From Coriobacteriaceae bacterium (GTDB taxonomy: Bacteria > Actinomycetota > Coriobacteriia > Coriobacteriales > Coriobacteriaceae), in NCBI GenBank assembly GCA_902364975.1, contig CABJFQ010000004.1, positions 1 to 64,000 on the forward strand: a stretch of DNA of 64,000 bases, written 5' to 3'. Position numbers and translations under genes: made by a program. Below are positions 53,230-61,375 of this stretch, piece after piece (position 1 is the stretch's first letter; every line of letters begins with the position of its first letter). Below the pieces are notes generated by a model. The model was not told the origin of the DNA and ran no database searches. It was given only the letters and a program-made list of their open reading frames with translations.

Positions 53230-55377
53230 ATGGATCTTATCGCCCAGCTCGCCCGCGAGCTCAACCTTAAGGCCGCTAACATCGAGGCGGCCGTCAAGCT
53301 CATCGACGAGGGCAACACCATCCCCTTTATCTCGCGCTACCGCAAGGAGGCCACGGGCGGCATGGACGACGTCGCCCTGCGCGCACTCGACGAGCGCCTG
53401 TCCTACCTGCGCAATCTTGAGCAGCGCAAAGAGGACGTCATTCTGCTCATCGACGCCCAGGGCAAACTCACGCCCGAGCTCGAGCAGCAGATTCGCGAGG
53501 CCACGCAGCTCCAGCGTGTCGAGGACCTCTACAAGCCCTACCGCAAAAAGCGCATGACCCGCGCGCAGAAGGCCCGCGAGGCAGGCCTGGAGCCGCTTGC
53601 CAACATGATCATCATGCAGGCCTCGGCCAAGGGCAGCGCACTCGACGCCGCCGCGGCCTACGTCAACGAGGAGGCCGGCTTCGACACGCCCGAAAAGGCG
53701 CTCGCCGGCGCGGCGGACATCGTGGCCGAGACGGTGGCCGAAGACCCCGAGAACGTCGCCGACCTGCGCGCCTTTACGCAAAACACCGCCGACATCATCG
53801 TCGAGGCCACCGACCCCGCCGAGAAGACCCCCTACGAGCCGTACTACAGCTATGATGAGCCGCTGCGCCGCATCCCCAACCACCGTGTGCTGGCTATCGA
53901 CCGCGGTGAGCGCGAGGGCAAGCTCCGCGTGCGCGTGAACGTCGACGGCGTTGCCGCCACGGCACGCCTCGGCAGCCGTTGGCCCCGTCGCCAGGGCGTC
54001 TTCGCGCCCGTCTTTGACGCCGCCATCGCCGACGGCTACAAGCGCCTCATGGCCCCCTCGCTGGAGCGCGAGGCCCGCGCCAAACTCACCGTCCGTGCGC
54101 AGACCGAGGCTATCAACGTCTTTGCCAAGAATCTCGAGGGCCTGCTCTCGGCACGCCCCGTCCGTGGCGCCCGCGTGCTCGCGCTTGATCCGGGCTACCG
54201 CACCGGCTGCAAGGTCGCCGTCATGGACGAGACCGGCAAGCTGCTCGACCACGGCGTGGTCTACCCCACCAAGCCGCGCCACGACGTCGCCGGCACCAAG
54301 CGCGAGCTCGCCCGCCTCGTCAAGAAGGACAGCGTCAACACCATCGTCATCGGCAACGGCACCGCCAGCCGCGAGACCGAGGAAGTCGTTTCGGAGTTCA
54401 TCGCCGAGCAGGCGTCCAACCTTCGCTACACCATCGTCAACGAGGCCGGCGCATCGGTGTACTCCGCCTCCGAGCTCGCCAGCCAGGAGTATCCCGACCT
54501 GGACGTCACCGTGCGTGGCGCCATGAGCCTGGGCCGCCGCCTGCAAGACCCGTTGGCAGAGCTCGTCAAGATACCTCCTCAGTCCATCGGCGTGGGCCAG
54601 TACCAGCACGACCTTGACCAGGCCGAGCTTTCGCGCACCCTAGGCCATGTGGTGGAGGACGTCGTCAACCGTGTGGGCGTCGACGTAAACACCGCGAGCG
54701 CAAGTCTGCTGGGATACGTATCGGGTATTACGCCGAGCGTGGCCAAAAACATCGTGGCCTACCGCGAGGAAAACGGCGCCTTTACCGATCGCCGTCAGCT
54801 CAAGAAGGTCCCCAAGCTGGGACCCAAGGCATATCTCAACGCCGCGGGCTTCCTGCGCATCAGCGGCGGCAAGAACCCGCTCGACGCGACAAGCGTCCAC
54901 CCCGAGAGCTACGAGGTTGCCACGTCCGTCCTGGAGCGCGCAGGCGTTGCGGCAAGCGAGCTCAGCCGCGGCGGCGTGCCCGATATCGAGCGCCGCTTGG
55001 GCAGCATCTCGGCGCTGGCAAGCGACCTGAACTGCGGTACCCTGACGCTCATCGACATCGTCAACGAGCTCAAGAAGCCCGGCCGCGATCCGCGCGACGA
55101 CGCGCCCGAGGTGGTCTTTAGCCGCTCGGCGCTTTCCATCGACGACCTGGAGCCCGGCATGGAACTCAAGGGCACGGTGCGCAACGTCGTCGACTTTGGC
55201 GCCTTCGTCGACGTGGGCGTGCACCAGGACGGCCTCGTACATATCTCCAAGCTGGCCAACCGCTTTGTCAAGCACCCGAGCGACGTGGTGCGCGTCGGCG
55301 ATACGGTCAAGGTGTGGGTCGAGAAGGTTGATCGCGATCGCAAAAAGATTTCGCTCACTATGGTGCAGGGGAAGTAA
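53230..55377 (+). CDS. tex: Tex family RNA-binding transcription accessory protein
   Basis: The 715-residue cytoplasmic protein has an N-terminal helical region (IPFISRYRKEATGGMDD), a YqgF-like domain around residue 320 (VLALDPGYRTGCKVAVMD), helix-hairpin-helix repeats (VGVDVNTASASLLGYVSGI) and a C-terminal S1 domain (about 640-715, GTVRNVVDFGAFVDVGVHQD). The start at 53230 follows AAGGAG. Monocistronic. Confidence 0.95.
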   Translation: MDLIAQLARELNLKAANIEAAVKLIDEGNTIPFISRYRKEATGGMDDVALRALDERLSYLRNLEQRKEDVILLIDAQGKLTPELEQQIREATQLQRVEDLYKPYRKKRMTRAQKAREAGLEPLANMIIMQASAKGSALDAAAAYVNEEAGFDTPEKALAGAADIVAETVAEDPENVADLRAFTQNTADIIVEATDPAEKTPYEPYYSYDEPLRRIPNHRVLAIDRGEREGKLRVRVNVDGVAATARLGSRWPRRQGVFAPVFDAAIADGYKRLMAPSLEREARAKLTVRAQTEAINVFAKNLEGLLSARPVRGARVLALDPGYRTGCKVAVMDETGKLLDHGVVYPTKPRHDVAGTKRELARLVKKDSVNTIVIGNGTASRETEEVVSEFIAEQASNLRYTIVNEAGASVYSASELASQEYPDLDVTVRGAMSLGRRLQDPLAELVKIPPQSIGVGQYQHDLDQAELSRTLGHVVEDVVNRVGVDVNTASASLLGYVSGITPSVAKNIVAYREENGAFTDRRQLKKVPKLGPKAYLNAAGFLRISGGKNPLDATSVHPESYEVATSVLERAGVAASELSRGGVPDIERRLGSISALASDLNCGTLTLIDIVNELKKPGRDPRDDAPEVVFSRSALSIDDLEPGMELKGTVRNVVDFGAFVDVGVHQDGLVHISKLANRFVKHPSDVVRVGDTVKVWVEKVDRDRKKISLTMVQGK

Positions 55378-55385
55378 CCGCCAAA

Positions 55386-55601
55386 GCAAAGGTACCCCCT
55401 CTCGCGATGTGCAAAATCGCGAGTATTCTGCAATTTCCGCCGCTCCAAACGCCCCTCAGAGGCAATAAAGTCAAAAACAGCCCCCGTTTTAGCGTCGTCA
55501 GAGCCAAAACGGGGGCTGTCCCATGCTTCGGTTAACTGGTAAAAGCCTTTACCTTGCTGAATACTCTCAATTTTGCACGTCGCAGGCGGGGGTACCTTTG
55601 C
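55386..55601. repeat. 216-bp element with long terminal inverted repeats and central hairpin
   Basis: Ends 55386-55428 and 55559-55601 are inverted copies (GCAAAGGTACCCCC start) with about 5-6 mismatches in 43. In the middle ACAGCCCCCGTTTT...AAAACGGGGGCTGT (55477-55519) forms a second stem. No coding sequence. It resembles a MITE or a large cruciform at the 3' end of tex. Confidence 0.55.
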
Positions 55602-55603
55602 CT

Positions 55604-55630
55604 ACGGCAGGATATGGAAGCCGAGTGCTA
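55604..55630 (-). pseudogene. fossil 3' end of a third transaldolase-like gene
   Basis: Read leftward the 27 bases encode ALGFHILP-stop, the same C-terminus as the intact aldolase gene that ends at 55757. The similarity stops upstream of these codons, so only the gene end remains. Confidence 0.5.
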
Positions 55631-55655
55631 ACTTGCCGGCAAGTTCGTGTCGGCA

Positions 55656-55726
55656 GCCCCGGCCTTTTCTTTGCCTAGCGCGACCCTCGCGAAGCGCGTG
55701 AGCGATAGGGAAAGGAAAGCCGGGGC
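55656..55726 (-). terminator. long hairpin downstream of transaldolase-like gene 1
   Basis: GCCCCGGCCTTTTCTTTGCC pairs with an inverted GGGAAAGGAAAGCCGGGGC, with a GC-rich inner part. It lies 31 bp past the aldolase stop and should end that message. Confidence 0.6.
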
Positions 55727-55756
55727 GAGCAGCCCGCGGCGTAGTCAGCGTTCGCG

Positions 55757-56461
55757 TTACGGCAGGATATGGAAGCCCAAAGCGGCGATATCCTTGGCAA
55801 AGCCGCGCACGGTGTCGAGCGAGACCTCGTACGGGTCACGACCGATGTTCTTGCGCTTGGCCAGGATGCTGTTGGGCACCGTGATGATCTGGCAGCCACA
55901 GGCCTCCGCCTGGTAAATGTTGATGAGCTCGCGCGTGGACGCCCACAGGACCTCGCAGTTGGGCTTGGCGGCGGCCTTCTTGACCGACTCCGTCATAAAC
56001 GGAATGGGGTCGACGCCGGTATCGGCGATGCGACCGGCAAAGAGCGAAATGATGGACGGCGTCTCGGTGTCAACGGCCTCGACCATCTCATCGACCTGCG
56101 TAGGCGTAAAGATGGTGGTGACGTTGACCTTGATGCCGTCGGCGGAAAGCTTACGCACCGACTCGGCGGTGGACTCGCCTTTGGTGGTCACGCACGGGAT
56201 CTTAACGTAGACGTTCTCGGCCCAGGTAGCGATCTCGCGGGCCTCGGCCTCCATGGTCTCGACGTCGTCGGCAAAGACCTCAAACGAAACGGACACATCG
56301 GTGATGTGGGCCAGGACCTCCTTGGCAAACGCGCGGTAATCCGTCACGCCGCCCTTCTTCATAAGGGACGGATTGGTCGTGAAACCCTGAACGTTGCCGT
56401 TCTCGTACATGTCGAGCATGCCCTCGAGGTTTGCACCGTCAGCGAACACCTTGATTGCCAT
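55757..56461 (-). CDS. transaldolase / fructose-6-phosphate aldolase-like protein, paralogue 1
   Basis: Class I aldolase of 234 residues from the short transaldolase family. The Schiff-base Lys87 lies in VYVKIPCVTTKG and the family motifs GFTTNPSL and SLFAGRIADTG are present. A second paralogue (59056-59766) is very similar. This copy has its own promoter region, as a terminator separates it from the PTS genes. The start at 56461 follows GGAAGGAA. It could act as transaldolase or as an aldolase for the product of the PTS. Confidence 0.9.
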   Translation of the reverse strand: MAIKVFADGANLEGMLDMYENGNVQGFTTNPSLMKKGGVTDYRAFAKEVLAHITDVSVSFEVFADDVETMEAEAREIATWAENVYVKIPCVTTKGESTAESVRKLSADGIKVNVTTIFTPTQVDEMVEAVDTETPSIISLFAGRIADTGVDPIPFMTESVKKAAAKPNCEVLWASTRELINIYQAEACGCQIITVPNSILAKRKNIGRDPYEVSLDTVRGFAKDIAALGFHILP

Positions 56462-56597
56462 CTGCCTGATTCCTTCCGTTTGCATACGGGCGTTGACTGC
56501 TAAACACTTTATCTACGTTTATCAGGGCGTGAACTGCGGTTTTTTTATCTTCTCGGCGAACGGTTTTGCAGTTTTACCATTTTTATATCGACGCCCC

Positions 56598-56620
56598 AGC
56601 GGCAAAACGTTTTTGCCGCT
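56598..56620. promoter_or_regulatory. palindrome upstream of aldolase paralogue 1
   Basis: AGCGGCAAAA-CGT-TTTTGCCGCT, perfect 10-bp arms, in the AT-rich 230-bp leader before the aldolase start. Operator or hairpin; not assigned. Confidence 0.4.
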
Positions 56621-56690
56621 CATTGCGTTTGATTCCGTTCACGGAACAGAAGCAGCGCCTCGCCGGCTCATATTCACAATCGCTCCAAAG

Positions 56691-56727
56691 CAAAAAGCGG
56701 TGACGCCTCATTTGAGACGTCACCGCT
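56691..56727 (-). terminator. intrinsic terminator of the Ula-type PTS operon
   Basis: AGCGGTGACG and CGTCACCGCT form a 10-bp stem; read leftward TTTTTGC follows. Confidence 0.75.
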
Positions 56728-56785
56728 TCCGTGTAGGAGCCGGTTATCGGAGCTCCGCCCGATTAGGGCTTAACGTATGCCTGGA

Positions 56786-58177
56786 TTACTCTTCCTCAAC
56801 GTGATTGATCACAGCACCCTTGGTGTGGATGAAGTTGGGGACGAAGGCGACGATCAGAAGGACAGCAAGAATCGCGTAGACACCGGTGGTACCGAAGGCC
56901 TCGGCAGCGCGGCCAAGCGTAATACCAATGACGGAGAAATCGAAGTCGCCGAACGTAGTGTTCTTGAAGCCAAAGACGTCAAGAACGGGCAGGAGCAGGG
57001 CCGGGGCGAAGGTGATGAGCAGGCCGTTGACGAAAGCGCCAAGAGCTGCGCCCTTGCGACCGCCGGTAGCATTGCCGTAGATGCCTGCGGTAGCACCGCA
57101 GAAGAAGTGGGGAACCATGCCCGGGATGATGAAGATGCCCAGGGTAGCGCCCACGATGAACATACCGACCACGCCACCGATGAAGGATGCGACAAAGCCG
57201 AGGATGACGGCGGTGGGAGCATAGGGGAAGAAGACGGCGCAGTCGACGGCGGGGATGGCACCGGGGATCAGCTTGTTGGAGATGCCCTGGAAAGCCGGGA
57301 CCAGGTCGGCAAGGATCATACGAACGCCGTTATAGACGATGGTGACACCAACGGCAAAGGACAGGGCACAGGTCAGGGCATAGACAATCACGTTGTCGCC
57401 GCCAGCGGTCTTGGTAACGACCGCAGGATCTGCGATGTAAGCGGCGAAAGCGGTAACCAGGTAGAAGAAGGCCATGGTAAGAGCCGTGGAGATGGTAGTG
57501 TCGCGCAGGAAGGCGAACTTCTCGGGAACCTCGATCTTCTCGGTGCTGTTCTCCTCGGCGTCCTTAGCAAAAAGCGTACCGACTGCAGCGGAGATGTAAT
57601 AGGCGAGTGAACCGAAGTGGCCCATGGCGATTTCATCGCCATCGGTAACCTTCTCGGTGAAACGCTGACCAACGGCGGGAAGCATAGCGCTCACGAGGCC
57701 CAGGAACATGCCGCCCACGATGACAAGCTGGACATCCTGGAAGCCAGATGCCTGCAGAACGGCAGACAGCAGGCAGGCCATAAACATGCTGTGATGGCCC
57801 GTCAGGAAGATGTACTTAAACTTGGTAAAGCGGGCAATGATAATGTTCACGACATAGCCGAGAATCAGGATCATCATGGTCTGAACGCCGAGGACGCTCT
57901 GAGCCATCGAAACGACGACCTCGTTGTTGGGCACGACGCCGGTGATGTGGAAACCGGTCTCGATGAAGGTACCCAGCGGAGCAAGGTTCTCCTGAACAAC
58001 AGCGGCGCCGGCGGACAGCATGATGTAACCAAGAATGGGCTTCAGGGTGCCCGTCATCACCTTGTGGGCAGGACGCTTAAGCGCGACAAGGCCCACAAAG
58101 GCAAATAGACCCATAATCCACGCTGGCTTGGTCAGAATCGATTGGATAAACTCAAGTATGGGAAGGATGGCTTGCAT
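56786..58177 (-). CDS. PTS EIIC, ascorbate (UlaA) family
   Basis: Membrane channel of 463 residues with about 11 helices, similar to UlaA (TGHHSMFMACLLSAVLQ, PHFFCGATAGIYGNATGG). It forms a complete system with the separate EIIB and EIIA genes upstream. The start at 58177 follows GAAAGGAAG. No ascorbate-degrading genes (ulaD, ulaE, ulaG) are nearby; the aldolases suggest another sugar or polyol. Confidence 0.9.
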   Translation of the reverse strand: MQAILPILEFIQSILTKPAWIMGLFAFVGLVALKRPAHKVMTGTLKPILGYIMLSAGAAVVQENLAPLGTFIETGFHITGVVPNNEVVVSMAQSVLGVQTMMILILGYVVNIIIARFTKFKYIFLTGHHSMFMACLLSAVLQASGFQDVQLVIVGGMFLGLVSAMLPAVGQRFTEKVTDGDEIAMGHFGSLAYYISAAVGTLFAKDAEENSTEKIEVPEKFAFLRDTTISTALTMAFFYLVTAFAAYIADPAVVTKTAGGDNVIVYALTCALSFAVGVTIVYNGVRMILADLVPAFQGISNKLIPGAIPAVDCAVFFPYAPTAVILGFVASFIGGVVGMFIVGATLGIFIIPGMVPHFFCGATAGIYGNATGGRKGAALGAFVNGLLITFAPALLLPVLDVFGFKNTTFGDFDFSVIGITLGRAAEAFGTTGVYAILAVLLIVAFVPNFIHTKGAVINHVEEE

Positions 58178-58248
58178 CTGCGCTTCCTTTCTCTCTAACG
58201 TGGGCGCGTTTCCCTCTTCCACAGGGAACCGCCCTTTTTTGTGCCGCT

Positions 58249-58524
58249 TTAGGCGTTAGCGGCGGCCGCCTTGATTGCCTCGAGGGCGTCTTCGCGGATC
58301 TTCTTCTTGTTCACATAGCTGCGAACGATCACGACGTTGCCGTGGAGCTCGGGGGCGAGTTCCTTAACGGTGATGAACAGATCCGGATTTGCGGAAGAAG
58401 CACCGTTCAGGTCCATAGACTCAACGTCGGCCTTGATGCCCTCCTCCTCGCAAAGCTCCTCGACTTTGCCAGCGAGCATCAGGCTGGACCCGATGCCGTT
58501 TCCGCATACGGTGATGATATGCAT
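58249..58524 (-). CDS. PTS EIIB, ascorbate/lactose-type
   Basis: The 91-residue phosphocarrier has the phosphorylated Cys7 in VCGNGIGSSLM, the UlaB/GatB pattern. It lies between the EIIA and EIIC genes with 71-75 bp gaps. Confidence 0.92.
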   Translation of the reverse strand: MHIITVCGNGIGSSLMLAGKVEELCEEEGIKADVESMDLNGASSANPDLFITVKELAPELHGNVVIVRSYVNKKKIREDALEAIKAAAANA

Positions 58525-58599
58525 GGCAACCTTCCTCTCCTACACGTGACGGTTTTCCGTCTATCCAAAAGCGGCGACGCATCGCCGTGCCATTAAGGC

Positions 58600-59046
58600 C
58601 TAAAAGAATGAACGCATGGTCTCCAAAACCTGCTCGGGCGTATCGCATGCGCTGAGCTTGGCAACGCAGTCCTCGTCCTCGAACATCTGCGAAAGCTCCG
58701 CCAAGCAGCCAAGATGAGCCTTGGGGTCGGGTGCGCAAATACCCACGAGCACGTGAACCGGATCGAAATCCTCGTGTCCAAACGCAATGGCAGGGTCAAG
58801 CGTGACGATACAGATCCCCGCTTCACTCACATTGCCATCTGCCTGAGCGTGGGGCATGGCGATGCCCTCTTCCAAGACCATATAGGGGCCGAATTTGTGA
58901 ACCGATGAAATCATGGCGTCAACATAGCTCTGGTCGCATTTGCCAGCGTCTACGAGCAACTTACCGCATGCCTTGATCGCTTCCTCCCAGTCGGAGGCCT
59001 CGACGTGGCAGGCAACAAGCTCGGGCTTAAGAAGATCGGTCAGCAT
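58600..59046 (-). CDS. PTS EIIA, fructose/mannitol (EIIA-2) type
   Basis: The 148-residue phosphocarrier has the active His66 in GIAMPHAQ. It begins 9 bp after aldolase paralogue 2 in the same operon. Confidence 0.92.
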   Translation of the reverse strand: MLTDLLKPELVACHVEASDWEEAIKACGKLLVDAGKCDQSYVDAMISSVHKFGPYMVLEEGIAMPHAQADGNVSEAGICIVTLDPAIAFGHEDFDPVHVLVGICAPDPKAHLGCLAELSQMFEDEDCVAKLSACDTPEQVLETMRSFF

Positions 59047-59055
59047 GCTCGTCCC

Positions 59056-59766
59056 CTACTCCTCGGGCAGGATATGAAAACCAAGCGCCTGAATGTCGCG
59101 GGCAAAGCCCTTGACCGTATCAAGCGAGTACTCAAGCAAATCTTTCCCGAAATTCTTGCGCTTGGCAAGAAGGGCATTGGGGACCGTAATGATCTGGCAT
59201 CCAACGGACTCCGCCTGGAAGATATTGAGGACCTCGCGCGTAGACGCCCAGAGAACCTCGGCAGCAGGCTTAACGGCAGCCTTCTTTACGGACTCCGCCA
59301 TGAGGGGCAGCGGATCGACGCCGGTATCGGCAATGCGACCGGCGAAGATGGACAGAATAGAGGGGGTCTCGGCAGAGACGGCATCGACAAACTCGTCGAC
59401 CTGCTCGGGCGTGAAGATCGTGGTGACATTCACCTTGATGCCGTCGGCAGAAAGGCGCTTGACCAGCGCGGCAGTGGACTCGCCCTTGGTGTTGAGCGCC
59501 GGGATCTTAACGTAGACGTTGTCTGCCCAGGTTGCAATCTCGCGAGCCTCGGCTTCCATACCAGCCTCGTCGTCGGCGAACACCTCAAAAGAAACCGACA
59601 CATCGGTAATGTGCTCAAGAACCGTCTTGGCAAAAGCGCGATAGTCAGTCACGCCACCGGCCTTCATAAGGGAAGGATTGGTCGTGAAGCCCTGAACGTT
59701 GCCATTGTCATGCATGTCAAGCATGCCTTCGAGGTTAGCGCCGTCGGCAAACACCTTAATCGCCAT
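59056..59766 (-). CDS. transaldolase / fructose-6-phosphate aldolase-like protein, paralogue 2
   Basis: The 236-residue class I aldolase has Lys87 in VYVKIPALNTKG and ends ILPEE. It is nearly the same as paralogue 1 along its length. It is the first gene of the PTS operon, behind AAAGGA, and faces the DeoR regulator. Placing an aldolase first suggests it acts on the phosphorylated PTS product. Confidence 0.9.
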   Translation of the reverse strand: MAIKVFADGANLEGMLDMHDNGNVQGFTTNPSLMKAGGVTDYRAFAKTVLEHITDVSVSFEVFADDEAGMEAEAREIATWADNVYVKIPALNTKGESTAALVKRLSADGIKVNVTTIFTPEQVDEFVDAVSAETPSILSIFAGRIADTGVDPLPLMAESVKKAAVKPAAEVLWASTREVLNIFQAESVGCQIITVPNALLAKRKNFGKDLLEYSLDTVKGFARDIQALGFHILPEE

Positions 59767-59794
59767 GTTCGGTCCTTTCTCATCTAGCACTATT

Positions 59795-59871
59795 GCTATC
59801 GAAAGCCTTCTTCTTTGTTTCAAAAGCTTTTCGGTTTTCTTTTATAAACCATTTCAAAAGCTATCGAAAGC
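59795..59871. promoter_or_regulatory. repeated operator-like sites before the aldolase-PTS operon
   Basis: GCTATCGAAAGC, a 12-bp near-palindrome, occurs at 59795-59806 and 59860-59871. TTTCAAAAGCT occurs at 59818-59828 and 59852-59862. A leftward -10 TATAAA (59846-59841) lies among them. Likely binding sites of the divergent DeoR regulator. Confidence 0.55.
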
Positions 59872-60114
59872 TCAATTGTCAACTTTCCGTGAACGGTCGA
59901 ATATCGGGTGTAAACGTACTTCTTTTGGGCGGCACCTTCAGAATGAGACTCTTTATAGCCCGTCTACGTGTGAACTATCTGCTATACATGAATTTGGGGC
60001 ATGTCATTCCGTTCATTTGATTCATTCGATTTTGCCTTGTTCTTTTCATATCGATACGTTATATTTCGATTACGAAAGGCGCATCTTTTGCCTTTTGTTC
60101 AAAAGGAGCGGTAT

Positions 60115-60906
60115 ATGGCATCTACTTCAGACCTTTCACCGGCCGAGCGTCAGAGATTTATCATGAATTGGCTGGCCGAAAAGCCAAATATCTCGGTATC
60201 CGACATCGTTCGCCGTTTTTCGGTTTCGGAAGTCACCGCGCGACACGACCTCGTCTCGCTGGAATCCGAAGGCAAGCTGCGTCGCGTACGCGGCGGAGCG
60301 GTGTCGCTTTCTCGCTCCAACGCAATCTCGTATCCCGAGGAGCGCATCAATGTCCAAGTCGAGGCCAAGGAGGCCATCGCCGCAACCGCAGCAACTCTTG
60401 TTGATGATGGCGATGTTCTGGTAATTGATATCGGCACCACAGGCTTTTACTTCGCTAAGGCCCTCATGGACAAGCGTGAGATCACCATTATCACCGGCGA
60501 TCTTGCAATCGCGAACTACGCCAGCTTCAATCTCCCCAATGCTTCAGTAGTGCTGCTGGGCGGCTCCGTGCGTAAGGGCCACCTCTATCTCGCGGGCGCA
60601 CTAACGCTCGACTGCATGAGCAAACTACATGCCGATAAGGCGTTTGTCAGTGCCGACGGATTCCACCCCGACCACGGTTTTACCGTCGAGCACGACTTCT
60701 CGGCCATGATCAAGCATTTGTACCTAACCAACTCAAACCAGGGCTACATGATGGTTGACCAGGGAAAGTTCAACAAGACCAGTTTTTATCAGTCCGCGCA
60801 GATCGATGACCTCGATGGCATCATCGTTGATGGAGACGACGAGGGCATCATGACGGCGGCGATCGAGAGCAGTCGCAGCCATCCCAAGCTCTATATTGAA
60901 AAATAG
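60115..60906 (+). CDS. DeoR family transcriptional regulator
   Basis: The 263-residue product has an N-terminal DeoR helix-turn-helix (ISVSDIVRRFSVSEVTARHDL) with the wing LRRVRGGAV, and a C-terminal sugar-phosphate sensor domain (VIDIGTTGFYFAKAL, VLLGGSVRKGHLYLAG). The start at 60115 follows AAAAGGAG. Divergent from the aldolase-PTS operon, which it should repress until a phosphosugar binds. Confidence 0.92.
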   Translation: MASTSDLSPAERQRFIMNWLAEKPNISVSDIVRRFSVSEVTARHDLVSLESEGKLRRVRGGAVSLSRSNAISYPEERINVQVEAKEAIAATAATLVDDGDVLVIDIGTTGFYFAKALMDKREITIITGDLAIANYASFNLPNASVVLLGGSVRKGHLYLAGALTLDCMSKLHADKAFVSADGFHPDHGFTVEHDFSAMIKHLYLTNSNQGYMMVDQGKFNKTSFYQSAQIDDLDGIIVDGDDEGIMTAAIESSRSHPKLYIEK

Positions 60907-60910
60907 CTCA

Positions 60911-60953
60911 AATGGCCGGGTCGCCCCCCCACTGCAGGCGACCCGGCCATTTA
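60911..60953. terminator. bidirectional terminator after the DeoR gene
   Basis: AAATGGCCGGGTCGCC and GGCGACCCGGCCATTT, a perfect 16-bp stem around about 10 nt. It ends both the DeoR gene and the leftward HAD remnant. Confidence 0.8.
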
Positions 60954-61211
60954 TTAGATCAACCCAAAGTGGCGCATGGCGGTAACGGTACCGTCGTGTG
61001 CGACGTCGTCGGTCACGTAGTTGGCGACCGCCTTGACCTCGGGCATGGCGTTGCCCATGGCAACAGCCGTCTCGACGGCGGCGAGCATGCCCAGGTCGTT
61101 GCCCGAATCGCCGAAGCCAAAAGTGCGCGCATTTCCCTCGCGGCCCAGATACGCCAGCGCTCGCGCCACGCCCACGCCCTTGTCGATGCCCTTGGGGCTC
61201 AGCTCGCGGTT
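60954..61211 (-). pseudogene. truncated Cof-type HAD phosphatase (C-terminal remnant)
   Basis: The last 85 or so residues match Cof-type HAD hydrolases: ELSPKGIDKGVGVARAL then GFGDSGNDLGML, the conserved motif IV. The N-terminal motifs (DxDGT) are missing. Upstream of about 61211 the frame turns into unrelated Arg-rich sequence. The 5' part seems to have been removed where the following hydrolase/PTS module begins. Confidence 0.75.
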
Positions 61212-61308
61212 TGCTTGCTGGGCTCGCTTGGAAGCTCGGCGGTAAACGCGTCTCCCAGTCAATCCGGCACCGCCGAGGCAAACCCCACACGTGCCCGCCA
61301 ACGCAAAG

Positions 61309-61342
61309 GTCCGGCGGGACGCACCTAGCATCCCGCCGGACC
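61309..61342 (-). terminator. hairpin after the alpha/beta hydrolase gene
   Basis: GGTCCGGCGGGA and TCCCGCCGGACC form a perfect 12-bp stem 34 bp past the hydrolase stop; only a weak T-run follows. Confidence 0.6.
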
Positions 61343-61375
61343 GTCACTCGTCCAGGAGGCCACCGCGACGAACCT

